Assembly: GCA_963827855.1 (NCBI GenBank)
Contig: CAWHBY010000002.1
Location: 3,162,001-3,226,000 of the forward strand
Direction: 5' to 3'
From: DTPU01 sp963827855
GTDB lineage: Bacteria; Planctomycetota; Phycisphaerae; Sedimentisphaerales; Anaerobacaceae
Length of the DNA stretch: 64,000 bases
How positions within the stretch are numbered: the first letter of the stretch is position 1; the number at the start of each line of letters is the position of its first letter. Made by a program: the position numbers and the translations under genes. Shown in pieces: positions 8,623-18,229 of this stretch. The notes under the pieces are model-generated. The model had not been told where the DNA came from. It saw only the letters and a list, made by a program, of their open reading frames with translations, and searched no databases.

Positions 8623-11418
8623 ATGAGTAGAAGAGTGCAGTGCCTGTTGTGTGCTGGGCTGGCAATAGGCCTGGCCGGATTGGCCCGTGCGCAGACTCCC
8701 ACTGTCCCCGAATCGCCGGTGACCTTGGAAGCCTATGATCTGCCAGGGTATTTCATGACCGCCACGACCTCCACCGGGGCCGTTCAGATGATTCAGGGGG
8801 ACGGTCAGTCGGCTGCAGCACAGTGGAACGTGCTGCCGGGTCTCGCCAACGCGGAAGGGATCTCGTTCGAATCTATCTTGCTGCCGAATAATATCATGAG
8901 GCACAGGAGCTACGTGTTCTACACAGACCCTCGTGCGACCGACAGCCTTTTCCAGAACGATGCCACTTTCCTTGTGCGGCCGGGTCTGGCGGACGCGACG
9001 GCCGTGTCCTTTGAATCGAATAACTACCGCGGCTACTACCTCATGCGCAACGCCTCCTTTGGGCTCGCTATCATAAGCGCCCCCACGGACCTGGGGGCAG
9101 CGACATTCAAGTTCCCCGTGATGCACAAGGAAAAGGCCAAGAATCCGACTCCAGCGGACAAGGTGACCGATGTGCCTCGTGACACCGCTTTCAGTTGGAT
9201 GGCGGGACAGTATGCCGCGACGCATGATGTCTATCTGGGCACCTCGTTCGACGACGTCAATAATGCCAGCCAGGCCTCGCCGGCCGGTGTGCTGGTCAGC
9301 CAGGGCCAGACTGCCGCCAGCTATGACCCCGCAGGCCTGTTCGCCTTCGGCCAGACCTACTACTGGAGGATCGACGAGGTCAACGCGTCGCCGGATTCCT
9401 CCGTGTTCAAAGGGGACGTCTGGAGCTTCACGGCCGAGACTTACGGCTACGCAGTCAAGCCCGTGAAGGCCACCGCGTCCAGCCAGCTCAATTCCCTCAT
9501 GGGACCCGAGAAGACGATCGACGGGTCAGGTCTGGACAGCCTGGATCAGCATGGGACTTCCTCCGGCCAGATGTGGCAGAGCAAGAAGGGCGCAAAGCCG
9601 TGGATTCAGTACGAATTGGACGCCGTGTACAAGCTGTACGAGATGTGGGTGTGGAACTCCAACCAGGCGGTCGAGACGGCCGTGGGTTTTGGCGCCAAGG
9701 ACGTCACGATCGAGACCTCCGTGGACGGGGCGACCTGGACGGCCCTGGCCAACGTCCCAGAGTTTGCCCAGGCCACCGGTGAGCCCAACTACGTGCACAA
9801 CACGACCGTGAGCCTCGGCGGCGTGCTTGCCAAGTTCGTCAAGCTGACGATCAACACCAACTGGGCCGATGAATCCAACCAGGCCGGACTCGGTGAGGTC
9901 CGGTTCTTCTATGTGCCCGTGAAGGCCTATAGCCCGACTCCCGCCGCTGCCGCCACGGGCGTCGCCATCGACAGCGTTCTGAGCTGGAGGCCTGGTCGCG
10001 AGGCGGTCAAGCACGCGGTCTACGTGGGCGCAGACATGAACGCCGTGACCCTGGGTGCATCGCCGGTCACGACCGTGCCCGAGCACAGCCTGGGCCTGGG
10101 TTCCGTGGGGGTCGAGTACGGCAGGACCTATTACTGGAGGGTGGACGAGGTCAACGACGCGGCCACACCGAAGTCGTGGAGCGGCGACACGTGGAGTTTC
10201 TCTACGTCCGACTTTGGTGTGATTGATGACTTCGAGTCCTACAACGATACCTGCAACCGTATCTTCTTCGCCTGGGTGGATGGATTCGGCCACAGTGGCT
10301 CGGCCTCGTGCAACGTGGCGCCCAACGCGGGCAACGGTAGCGGCTCCACCGTAGGCAACGCCGGCGCTCCGTTCGCCGAGAAGACGGTGATCCACGGCGG
10401 CAGGCAGTCCATGCCCTTCGCGTATGACCATACGACCGGCCAGAGCACCTCAGAGGCCGTTCGTACGTTCGATTCCAGCCAGGACTGGACTGCTGGCGGA
10501 GCCAAGACCCTGGTCCTGTTCTTCCGTGGCTTGGCCGACAATGGTAGCGGCCAGTTATACGCGACGATCAACGGCGTCAAGGTGGTCTACAACGGCGGCG
10601 CGAGTGCCTTGTCGCTGCCTCTGTGGAAGCAATGGAACATCGACCTTGCGTCTGTGGCCACGAACCTGAAGGCGGTCAAGACGCTGGGCATCGGCGTGTC
10701 TGGCTCGGGCAAGGGCGTCCTGTACGTGGATGACATCCAGTTGTGTCGGGTGGCGCCTGTGGTGCCCATTCCTGCAGACCCGGGCATCGCCGGCCTGGCC
10801 GCTCAGTACAAGATGGAAGGCGATGTGAAGGATAGTTCAGGCAAGGGGAACAATGGCTCGGCCCTGGGTAACCCCATCTACGTGAACGGCACGGCCGGGA
10901 ACGGCATGGCCATCCAGTTCGAGGGCGTCGATGACTACGTGGACCTGCCTGTGGGGAACCTGGTCAGCACGCTGACCAGTTGCAGCTTTGCCGTGTGGAC
11001 GAACTCCACGGGCGGCGCATGGTCGCGCGTCTTCGACTTTGGCAACAGCTCCACCGCAGGCTACATGTTCCTGACCGCCAATGACAACCTCTCGGGTGCA
11101 CGGTTTTCCATCACGCAGACGACCAACACGGGTGAGTCCTCAGTGATCTCGCCCAGCGCGTTGTCTTCTGGCTGGCACCACCTGGCCGTCACGATTGATG
11201 GAACGAGCAGGACGATGCAGCTCTTCATCGACGGTGAGAGGGTGGCCAGCGGTACGACGAACACGCTCCCGTCGGCTCTGGGCAAGACCACCCAGAATTG
11301 CCTTGGCAAGTCCCAGTACACGGCAGATCCCCTGTACACGGGACAGATCGATGAGTTCAGGGTCTACGGTCGGACCTTGACGCCGGGGGAGGTCAGGTAC
11401 CTGGCCGGTGATCGGTGA
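8623..11418 (+). CDS. Secreted modular binding protein: CBM42-like, Fn3, F5-8C, LamG
   Basis: 931 residues, with a signal peptide ending near ARAQT (about 24). The N-terminal part (about 30-170) has the AbfB/CBM42 pattern (FLVRPGLADATAVSFESNNY, then RGYYLMRN), which in the family binds arabinofuranose side chains. Next come an Fn3-like repeat (VWSFTAET), an F5/8 type C domain (about 285-430), a second Fn3-like repeat, the DDFESYND module (about 530-710) and a C-terminal LamG domain (about 725-930, ending in IDEFRVYGRTLT). No catalytic domain is seen. Compared with the protein at 434 the LamG domain has moved from the N- to the C-terminus around a conserved core. The GAAGGAGGA ribosome binding site and long leader resemble those of that gene. 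Confidence 0.85.
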   Translation: MSRRVQCLLCAGLAIGLAGLARAQTPTVPESPVTLEAYDLPGYFMTATTSTGAVQMIQGDGQSAAAQWNVLPGLANAEGISFESILLPNNIMRHRSYVFYTDPRATDSLFQNDATFLVRPGLADATAVSFESNNYRGYYLMRNASFGLAIISAPTDLGAATFKFPVMHKEKAKNPTPADKVTDVPRDTAFSWMAGQYAATHDVYLGTSFDDVNNASQASPAGVLVSQGQTAASYDPAGLFAFGQTYYWRIDEVNASPDSSVFKGDVWSFTAETYGYAVKPVKATASSQLNSLMGPEKTIDGSGLDSLDQHGTSSGQMWQSKKGAKPWIQYELDAVYKLYEMWVWNSNQAVETAVGFGAKDVTIETSVDGATWTALANVPEFAQATGEPNYVHNTTVSLGGVLAKFVKLTINTNWADESNQAGLGEVRFFYVPVKAYSPTPAAAATGVAIDSVLSWRPGREAVKHAVYVGADMNAVTLGASPVTTVPEHSLGLGSVGVEYGRTYYWRVDEVNDAATPKSWSGDTWSFSTSDFGVIDDFESYNDTCNRIFFAWVDGFGHSGSASCNVAPNAGNGSGSTVGNAGAPFAEKTVIHGGRQSMPFAYDHTTGQSTSEAVRTFDSSQDWTAGGAKTLVLFFRGLADNGSGQLYATINGVKVVYNGGASALSLPLWKQWNIDLASVATNLKAVKTLGIGVSGSGKGVLYVDDIQLCRVAPVVPIPADPGIAGLAAQYKMEGDVKDSSGKGNNGSALGNPIYVNGTAGNGMAIQFEGVDDYVDLPVGNLVSTLTSCSFAVWTNSTGGAWSRVFDFGNSSTAGYMFLTANDNLSGARFSITQTTNTGESSVISPSALSSGWHHLAVTIDGTSRTMQLFIDGERVASGTTNTLPSALGKTTQNCLGKSQYTADPLYTGQIDEFRVYGRTLTPGEVRYLAGDR

Positions 11419-11454
11419 GAATATCCTCCTTCTTCAAGTGGGCATTTCTAGCAT

Positions 11455-11492
11455 GGACAGGGGCCTGTGGCAATGCGACGCAGGCCCTGTCC
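11455..11492 (+). terminator. Strong hairpin after the CBM42-like/LamG gene
   Basis: GGACAGGGGCCTG (11455-11467) and CAGGCCCTGTCC (11481-11492) form a 12-bp stem with one bulged G and a 13-nt loop, 37 nt after the stop codon. There is no clear T-run. Confidence 0.6.
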
Positions 11493-11602
11493 ATTGCGCG
11501 ACGCCTGCTGCCTCCCATCAGGTCGTGCTGAGGGCCGGGCGCGTGCGATGGCGCAATTGCCGTGTGTGGCACGAAGACTGTATATAGTGGAAAGGAGTAG
11601 AC

Positions 11603-12274
11603 ATGAAGCTCAGGAGTCTGGTTATCGGGGGATGTATGGTCGCGGGCCTGCTGTTGGCAGGGTGCAATCAGTCTGAGTCATCCATGGAGCCGAAGGCGGC
11701 CACGCCGGCTGCGGCTCCGCAGTCCCAGGCGGCGAAGCCCGTTGAGACGCCCAAGCCAGCGGTTCCTGTCGCCGCGGCCCCGGCTCCCGCTCCGAAGTTC
11801 GCGCTGCGGGTCGACTGTGGCGCCTCTACTGCATACAAGGACAAGCTCGGCAACACCTGGGTGGCCGACGAGGAACTGGGTGCGGGCAAGACCTGGGGCT
11901 CGGATGACGGCTCGACCATGGACCGCGAGGGAGCGGGCATCACGGGTACAGATATGCCGCGCATCTATGAGACCGAACGGTACAGCATGGGCTCGTACAA
12001 GTTCACTGTTCCCAACGGCAAGTACACGGTACGCCTGCACTTTGCAGAGACCTATGAGGGTATCACTGGACCGGGGGAGAGGGTCTTCTCCGTGAGTCTG
12101 GGCGGTCAGGAAGTGCTGAAGGACCTCGACCCGTTCAAAACCGCCGGGGGGGCACTCAAGCCCATGGTCAAGGAGTTCAAGGGCGTGTCCGTGGAGAACG
12201 GCCAGTTGGTGATCGGCTTTACTCCCAATGTCGAGAACCCACAGATCTGCGGCATTGAGATCCTGGCAGAGTGA
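11603..12274 (+). CDS. Malectin-domain lipoprotein
   Basis: 223 residues. The lipobox LLLAGC puts the lipidated Cys at 21. A Pro/Ala/Lys-rich tether (about 28-62) is followed by a malectin-like beta-sandwich (about 65-223), with RVDCGAS, YKFTVPNGKYTVRLHFAE and FSVSLGGQEVLKDLD. Malectin-type domains bind carbohydrates, so this is probably a surface-anchored or periplasmic binding or adaptor protein for the GH95 enzyme. The GH95 gene starts 10 bp after its stop. An AAAGGAG site at 11591-11597 sets the start at ATG 11603. Confidence 0.85.
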   Translation: MKLRSLVIGGCMVAGLLLAGCNQSESSMEPKAATPAAAPQSQAAKPVETPKPAVPVAAAPAPAPKFALRVDCGASTAYKDKLGNTWVADEELGAGKTWGSDDGSTMDREGAGITGTDMPRIYETERYSMGSYKFTVPNGKYTVRLHFAETYEGITGPGERVFSVSLGGQEVLKDLDPFKTAGGALKPMVKEFKGVSVENGQLVIGFTPNVENPQICGIEILAE

Positions 12275-12284
12275 GGTCAGTGCT

Positions 12285-14591
12285 ATGAGAAGAATCAATC
12301 CCGTGCTCTTGGTAATCATCCTGACCATCTGCTGCGGTATCGCAGTTGCCCAGCCGCAGGCCGAGCCATTGAGTCTCTGGTACCGCCAGCCGGCCAAGCA
12401 GTGGGTCGAGGCCTTGGCGGTAGGCAATGGTCGGCTTGGGGCGATGGTCTTTGGCGGTATCGCCCAGGAACGCATCCAACTGAACGAGGATACGCTCTGG
12501 GCCGCCGGACCGTACGACCCGGCCAACCCTGATTCGCTGGAGGCGTTACCCAGAGTACGGGAATTGATCTTCGCCGGCCGATACAGGGAGGCCCAGAATC
12601 TGATCAGTCAGAAGATGATGGCCAAGCCCTTGACCCAGATGCCCTATCAGTGCGTGGGCGACCTGCTGCTGAAGTTCGGCGATGCCAACGGCGTGACGGA
12701 CTATCGGCGAGACCTGAACCTGGATACGGCCGTGGCCACCGTCACGTACGCGATCGAGGGGGTGCGGTACACACGGGAAGTCTTCTCCAGCCCCGTGGAT
12801 CAGCTCATCGTGATTCGCTTGAGGGCCGACAAGCCCGGCAAGGTCACGTTTACGGCGAACATGCGGACGCAGCAGAAGGCGTCGGTGACCGTGGAATCGC
12901 CGAATACCCTGGTGATGCAGGGTGTCAATACGGGATCTCGCGGCATCGCCGGCGCTCTCAAGTACCAGGCCCGGGTGGCCATTGCAGCCACGGGCGGCCA
13001 GGTCACGCCGGGTGACGGCGAGATTACCGTCGCCGGCGCGGACTCCGCGCTCTTGCTGATCGCCGCGGCCACGAGCTATAGGAGCTTCAAGGACGTGACC
13101 GGCGATCCCGAGACGCTGACCAAGGAGGCCATCGCCAGGGCGGCTGGAAGGTCATTCGACGCGATGCTCAAGGACCACGTCGCCAGTCACCAGAGGCTGT
13201 TCCGCCGGGTCGTGCTGGACCTCGGCACAACGGCTGCCGCCAGCCGGCCGACCGACGAACGGATCCGCGATCCCAACAAGGTGAACGATCCACAACTGGC
13301 GGCCCTCTACTTCCAGTTCGGCCGGTATCTGCTGATCAGCAGCTCGCGTCCGGGCGGTCAGCCGGCGAACCTCCAGGGGTTGTGGAACGACAGCATGAAT
13401 CCGCCCTGGCAGAGCAAGTACACGATCAACATCAACACCGAGATGAACTACTGGCCGGCGGAGCCGACCAACCTGGGCGAGTGCGTCGAGCCCCTCGTGG
13501 CGATGGTCATGGATCTGACCGAGACCGGCGCCCGCACGGCCAAGGTCTGCTATGGCGCCAACGGCTGGGTGGCCCATCACAATACCGATGTGTGGCGGGC
13601 CACCGCCCCGATCGACGGCCCCCAGTTCGGCATGTGGCCGACGGGTGGGGCGTGGCTGTGCCTGCACCTGTGGGATCACTATGATTACTCCCGCGACAAG
13701 CAGTACCTGGCCAGGGTATACCCGGCCATGAAGGGGGCCGCCCAGTTCTTCTTCGACACCCTGGTCGAAGATCCCAACCACAAGTGGCTTGTGACGTGCC
13801 CGTCCCTGTCGCCCGAGAACAGCCATCCGTTCGGCACCAGCATCTGCGCCGGCCCCACGATGGACATGCAGATCCTCCGCGATCTGTTCACCCGTTGCAT
13901 CCAGGCGGCGGAGATTCTGGGCGTGGACGAGGACTTCCGCAAGCAGGCGGCCACGACACGCCAGCGCCTGGCCCCGAACCAGATCGGCAGCGCAGGTCAG
14001 CTACAGGAGTGGCTGGAGGACTGGGACATGCGGGCGCCGGAGATCCATCACCGGCACGTCTCACACCTCTATGGCCTGTATCCCAGTGACCAGATCCACG
14101 TGCGGAGCACGCCCGACCTGGCCGCGGCCACACGCAAGAGCCTGGAGATCCGCGGCGACGAGGCCACCGGCTGGGGTATCGGCTGGCGGTTGAACCTCTG
14201 GGCGCGTCTGCACGACGCTGAACACACCTACACGATCCTGACCATGCTCCTGAGGCCTGAGCGGACCTATCCCAATATGTTCGATGCCCATCCGCCGTTT
14301 CAGATCGATGGCAACTTCGGCGGCACTGCCGGGATCGCCGAGATGCTCCTCCAGAGCTGTAACGGCGAGATCGAGCTCCTGCCTGCTCTGCCCAAGGCCT
14401 GGCCCAACGGGTCCGTCAAGGGACTCTGCGGCCGCGGTGGGTTCGAGTTGGATCTGGAATGGAAGGACCACAAGCTGGCCAGCGCGACGGTCCGATCGCG
14501 GGTGGGCGGTTCCTGCCGGCTCCGCTGCGGCACCCTTACGCGTGATCTGAATCTGGGCCCGGGCCAGGTCGGCCAGTGGGACGGGCGATAG
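12285..14591 (+). CDS. GH95 alpha-L-fucosidase / alpha-L-galactosidase
   Basis: 768 residues from ATG 12285. The frame stays open upstream, but this ATG follows GAGGTCAG and begins a clear signal peptide (MRRINPVLLVIILTICCGIA). The N-terminal super-sandwich opens with LWYRQPAKQWVEALAVGNGR and LGAMVFGG. The (alpha/alpha)6 barrel carries the Asn-rich active site segment ININTEMNYWPAEP, the SPENSHP segment with the acidic catalytic residue, and HPPFQIDGNFGGTAGIAEM with the conserved Asp. Length and motifs fit full GH95. Family members act on alpha-L-Fuc or alpha-L-Gal; the latter occurs in RG-II and some xyloglucans, and sequence alone does not decide. It is probably co-transcribed with the malectin lipoprotein. 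Confidence 0.9.
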   Translation: MRRINPVLLVIILTICCGIAVAQPQAEPLSLWYRQPAKQWVEALAVGNGRLGAMVFGGIAQERIQLNEDTLWAAGPYDPANPDSLEALPRVRELIFAGRYREAQNLISQKMMAKPLTQMPYQCVGDLLLKFGDANGVTDYRRDLNLDTAVATVTYAIEGVRYTREVFSSPVDQLIVIRLRADKPGKVTFTANMRTQQKASVTVESPNTLVMQGVNTGSRGIAGALKYQARVAIAATGGQVTPGDGEITVAGADSALLLIAAATSYRSFKDVTGDPETLTKEAIARAAGRSFDAMLKDHVASHQRLFRRVVLDLGTTAAASRPTDERIRDPNKVNDPQLAALYFQFGRYLLISSSRPGGQPANLQGLWNDSMNPPWQSKYTININTEMNYWPAEPTNLGECVEPLVAMVMDLTETGARTAKVCYGANGWVAHHNTDVWRATAPIDGPQFGMWPTGGAWLCLHLWDHYDYSRDKQYLARVYPAMKGAAQFFFDTLVEDPNHKWLVTCPSLSPENSHPFGTSICAGPTMDMQILRDLFTRCIQAAEILGVDEDFRKQAATTRQRLAPNQIGSAGQLQEWLEDWDMRAPEIHHRHVSHLYGLYPSDQIHVRSTPDLAAATRKSLEIRGDEATGWGIGWRLNLWARLHDAEHTYTILTMLLRPERTYPNMFDAHPPFQIDGNFGGTAGIAEMLLQSCNGEIELLPALPKAWPNGSVKGLCGRGGFELDLEWKDHKLASATVRSRVGGSCRLRCGTLTRDLNLGPGQVGQWDGR

Positions 14592-14617
14592 ACCTGCTTG
14601 GCATCCGACGGTTCCCC

Positions 14618-14653
14618 ACGGCATACCGCCATCTCCGGATGACGGTATGCCGT
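14618..14653 (+). terminator. Hairpin terminator after GH95
   Basis: ACGGCATACCGCC (14618-14630) and GACGGTATGCCGT (14641-14653) make a 13-bp stem with one mismatch and a 10-nt loop, 27 nt after the GH95 stop, followed by TGCTTC. It separates the malectin-GH95 pair from the DUF4038 gene. Confidence 0.68.
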
Positions 14654-14806
14654 TGCTTCATCCGCTTCCTTTGATGTGACAAGGCAGGACACGGCAAATC
14701 CGTGGACGAAAGCCCCCTGGCAAGGTACCTTCTTGCCTGCTGTCCTCGATGTTCCGCCGTCGGCGGGGCAGCCGGAACCCGTGATGGGAAGGGAGCAAGC
14801 AAGGCT

Positions 14807-16459
14807 ATGAAGGGCACGATCGGACTCCTCGTGGGATGGGCTTTGGCCCAAACGGTCTCTGCCCAGGCCTCCAACGTCGGGCTCTATCGCCTGTTCGAGA
14901 ATCAGGTCGATAACAGAAGGCCCTACGCAAACAGGTTTGCAGACGTGGACTTGACGGTGACGTACACTGCGCCCTCAGGGAAGACCTGGGAGTCCTGGGG
15001 TTTTTTTGACGGCGACGGCAGTGGCGGCGGCCATGCAGGCGAGGGGACAGTCTGGAAGGTGCGGTTCATGCCGGATGAGCCAGGAACGTGGACCTACAGC
15101 TATCGGTGGAGCGACGGCACGCCCGGAGGCAAAGGGACATTCGTGTGCGTGAAAGAAGGGGCAGGCAAAGGCGTGCTTCGGGCCTATGAGAAGAATCCGC
15201 ACTGGTTTGCCTACAACGGCACGGAGCCCGTGTGGCTCAAATCATACTATGAGACCGGGCACGGGGCCATTGGCCAGGACTTCAAGTGGGTGGCCGAGCA
15301 CGTGTACGGCCCGCTGCTGGAGCACGGCTACAACCATCTGCAGGTGAACTGGCTCCTGTCGCTGTGCTGCTTCAAACAATACTACCTGGATGGACCGCCG
15401 CCAGAGACCCTCGACCTGATGCTCTACGAGGAAGGCAAGGCATCGAGCACCATGAAGCTGGGCGTCTGGCACCGGATGGAGAGACACCTGGGCTTTCTGA
15501 ATGATCACAACGTCGGTGTGCACATGTTCCTGGGCTTTGATGGAGGCAGGAACGATGGACCTGCGTGGAAGAAGCTGAGCGAGAAGGAGAAGGACTTTTA
15601 CGTCCGCTACGTGGTGTCCCGTATCGCACCCTACGCCAATCTCGCGGGCTGGAACTTCCTCTGGGAGGTGGAGGGCGACCGAGAGGATCACGAGCTGGGA
15701 TGGGCCCGTCTGATCAAGCGATACGACCTCTTTGACCACCTCCGCACCTATGAGGACGAGTTCCCCAGGGACAGCGCGTATGACCGTCCTGAGTACACCT
15801 TCGCGGCGATTGAGAACCATCGGATTGCAGCCCCATCGAGGGAGCTTGACCGGAACTACTGGAAGGAGCCTTGGACGCACCACATGGCCGTCATTGCAGG
15901 GTACAAGGGCAAGCCGGTCTACATGTCGGAGGGCAACGCCCTGTGGCGGCGGTATTGGCACGAGAAGTCTGGGGCCAACCAGGAAGACCTCAGGCGCGCG
16001 GCCTGGGCCTGCGCAGTGGGCGGGGCGTCCTTCAACTGGAACGGACACCTCAAGGAGTACGAGCTCCGCGCATCCGGCCCGACCGGGCTGCCCTTCATCG
16101 CGGACAATCCCTACTCGACATCCGAACAATACGTGGATATCGTCGCCCGGGTAATGAACCAGGAGGTGGCGTTCTATCGAATGACTCCCCAGGATGGGTT
16201 GCTCAGACAACACGACGCCATGCGGGTCTGGGCCCTGGCAGAGGAGTCTAGGCAGTACCTGGTCTTCGCCAGTCACGGCGAGCCGTTCGCCCTCTGCCTG
16301 CCAGAGGGAAACTACGCAAACAACGTCTGGATCGACGCCAAGACCGGCATCGCCACCCGGCTGGAACCGGTGTCGGTGCGGGGTCAGGCCGGTGAGCCGG
16401 TGCCCTTCACCCCGCCGTCGCGAACCACGGACTGGGCGCTGATCCTCAGGGCCGAATGA
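14807..16459 (+). CDS. Secreted DUF5060-DUF4038 glycoside hydrolase-like protein (GH140 apiosidase superfamily)
   Basis: 550 residues from ATG 14807, chosen because a signal peptide follows directly (MKGTIGLLVGWALAQTVSAQ). DUF5060 beta-domain at about 25-120 (KVRFMPDEPGTWTYSYRWSD), then a TIM barrel of DUF4038 type beginning HWFAYNGTEPVWLKSYYETG. Candidate catalytic acids are in WNFLWEVEGDRE (end of strand 4) and KPVYMSEGNALW (strand 7), followed by a C-terminal beta-domain (about 460-550). The DUF4038 superfamily contains the RG-II apiosidase GH140, but other activities exist, so apiosidase is only a candidate. It converges with the FGGY kinase operon whose pathway logic would use apiose. 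Confidence 0.75.
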   Translation: MKGTIGLLVGWALAQTVSAQASNVGLYRLFENQVDNRRPYANRFADVDLTVTYTAPSGKTWESWGFFDGDGSGGGHAGEGTVWKVRFMPDEPGTWTYSYRWSDGTPGGKGTFVCVKEGAGKGVLRAYEKNPHWFAYNGTEPVWLKSYYETGHGAIGQDFKWVAEHVYGPLLEHGYNHLQVNWLLSLCCFKQYYLDGPPPETLDLMLYEEGKASSTMKLGVWHRMERHLGFLNDHNVGVHMFLGFDGGRNDGPAWKKLSEKEKDFYVRYVVSRIAPYANLAGWNFLWEVEGDREDHELGWARLIKRYDLFDHLRTYEDEFPRDSAYDRPEYTFAAIENHRIAAPSRELDRNYWKEPWTHHMAVIAGYKGKPVYMSEGNALWRRYWHEKSGANQEDLRRAAWACAVGGASFNWNGHLKEYELRASGPTGLPFIADNPYSTSEQYVDIVARVMNQEVAFYRMTPQDGLLRQHDAMRVWALAEESRQYLVFASHGEPFALCLPEGNYANNVWIDAKTGIATRLEPVSVRGQAGEPVPFTPPSRTTDWALILRAE

Positions 16460-16534
16460 AAGGACGCCTGACGGATGAAGACGGCCAGGCTGTGCGCTAT
16501 GCGATGTGCGTTCTGAGTTCTCTGTTCTTGCTTC

Positions 16535-16666
16535 CTACTTCTCATCCGTACGTTCGCCCCACCACTCGCCTGGAGAGGGGCCGACCTTGAAGAAGAGGAC
16601 CATGGGTCCCGCCGAACCAAGCTGCCACGAGCGTGTGGTCTCTGGCCTCTGCCAGGGTCGATTCAT
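16535..16666 (-). CDS. Possible small ORF of 43 residues downstream of the FGGY kinase
   Basis: An ATG at 16666 opens 43 codons ending at TAG 16535-16537, directly after the kinase gene on the same strand. The translation includes VLFFKVGPSPGEWWGERTDE. I recognise no family and see no strong ribosome binding site. It could be the C-terminus of a decayed gene or chance. The rest of 16460-16701 shows nothing clear. Confidence 0.2.
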   Translation of the reverse strand: MNRPWQRPETTRSWQLGSAGPMVLFFKVGPSPGEWWGERTDEK

Positions 16667-16701
16667 GGCACTCGGTGTAGGCTTGTTGTCCAAGGCAAAG
16701 A

Positions 16702-18229
16702 TCAGTTCACCCTTGATGTATCCCGGGTGCTCTTCAATTGTACAAGGGCTCGCAGCCAGCCCTGATGCAGGGCAAGGGCCTTCTGTCGAGCGGAGCCTGT
16801 CCCGGGAGCATAGGATGTCCTGCCCGTAGGGAGGCCCGCAATCTGGTCCAGGCTGCTATAGAGGCCCTGTTGCAGTCCTGCCATGGTGGCCGCACCCAGT
16901 GCAGAGACATCCTGTATCCCGATGTTGACCACCTCGGTTGCCAGCAGGTCGGCCAGGAACTGCATGACGAATCGGTTCGACGTGATGCCGCCGTCGACCC
17001 TGAGCTGTTGCAGCGGGATGCCGCTGTCTCGTTCCATGGCGGTGATCACGTCCTTGATCTGGAAGGCGATCGACTCCAGGGCTGCCCGCACGATGTGATT
17101 TTTGTCGCAGCCCAAGGTCAGGCCCAGGATGGCCGCCTTGAGGTCCATCTGCCAGTGTGGGGCGCCCAGCCCGCTGAACGCAGGGACCAGAACTACGCCG
17201 CCAGAGTCCGGCACACTGAGGGCCATCGCCTCTGTATCCTTGCTCTGGGCAAACAGGCCCAGATGATCGCGGAGCCATTGGATGGTCGCTCCGCAGGTCA
17301 CGATAATGCCTTCCAGGGCATACTCCACCCGATCGCTGGTGCTCCAGCAGATCGTCGTGACCATGCCTTGTGCGGAGGAGACCCGTTTGGGGCCAGTGCT
17401 CAGCAGGATCGAGCACCCGGTCCCCAGCGTGGCCTTGGCCATGCCAGCAGAGAAGCACCCTTCGCCAAAGGCTGCGGCATGGGAGTCGCCGATCATCGCG
17501 CCGATGGGTATCGGCTTGGGCAGCAGGCCCTCGAAATCCGACAGACCATAGGGATACGAAGAAGGCCTGGGTTGCGGGAGCCTGATCTTGGATAGATCGA
17601 ATTTCCGTAGCAGTTCCTGATCCCACTGGAGTTGATCGATGTCGAAGAACAGGGTCCGCGAGGCATTGGTGTAGTCGGTCAGGTAGGCGCGTCCGCCGGT
17701 CAGTTTGTACAAGAGCCAGGTGTCGACCGTGCCGAACAGGGCCCGGCCTGCGTCGATGGCCTCTCGAACACGAGTGTCGTTCTCGTGGAGCCAGATGAGC
17801 TTGGTGCCCGAGAAGTAGGGGTCGATGATGAGGCCGGTCCGCCTGGCCACCTCGCCTCCCAGGCCGCTGGCCTTGAGGCGGGTGCAGATCTCGACGGACC
17901 GCTTGCACTGCCACACCACCGCGGGGCACAGGGGGGTTCCAGACTCGTCCCAGAGGCAGAAGGTTTCTCGCTGGTTCGAGAGGCCGCAGGTCGACGATCT
18001 TCGTCAGATCGCTGGATACGTTTGCCGCGAACTGGCTGAGGCACGCCCGAACCGCGGCGAGCACGTTCCTGTACAGGCCGACCGGGTCCTGCTCCACGAA
18101 TCCCGGTGAAGGGAAGGAAGAGGCAAGGGGCTCAGTGGCCTTGGCGACGATCTTGCCCTCGCGATCGAACACCACCGCCTTGGTGCCGCTGGTGCCCTGA
18201 TCGATGGCCAGGATGAAGGAATCGCTCAT
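16702..18229 (-). CDS. FGGY-family carbohydrate kinase, glycerol-kinase-like (one frame break); candidate apulose kinase
   Basis: Last gene of the eight-gene operon, overlapping the transketolase C stop by 4 bp (ATGA at 18229). N-terminal phosphate-binding AIDQGTSGTKAVVFD; after a single-base break near 17985 the chain continues GLSNQRETFCLWDESG, VVWQCKRS, TGLIIDPYFSGTKLIWL, DTWLLYKLTGG, then C-terminal GALEGIIVTCG-like and LRVDGGITSNRFVMQFLAD ATP-site motifs. Joined, it is about 508 residues, normal for FGGY. By sequence it sits nearest glycerol kinase. Its neighbours (isomerase and split transketolase, no glycerol dehydrogenase or facilitator) suggest that it phosphorylates the ketose made by the isomerase. 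Glycerol, D-ribulose or another ketose remain alternatives. Confidence 0.82.

Noticed and set aside
11557..11586. TTGCCG-N18-TATATA as the promoter of the malectin gene
   Set aside because: The implied start would lie in the ribosome binding site, leaving a ~10-nt leader, so it is not convincing.
16702..18229. Calling the kinase glpK outright
   Set aside because: Sequence is glycerol-kinase-like, but no glycerol facilitator, dehydrogenase or regulator is present and it is embedded in an aldose pathway.
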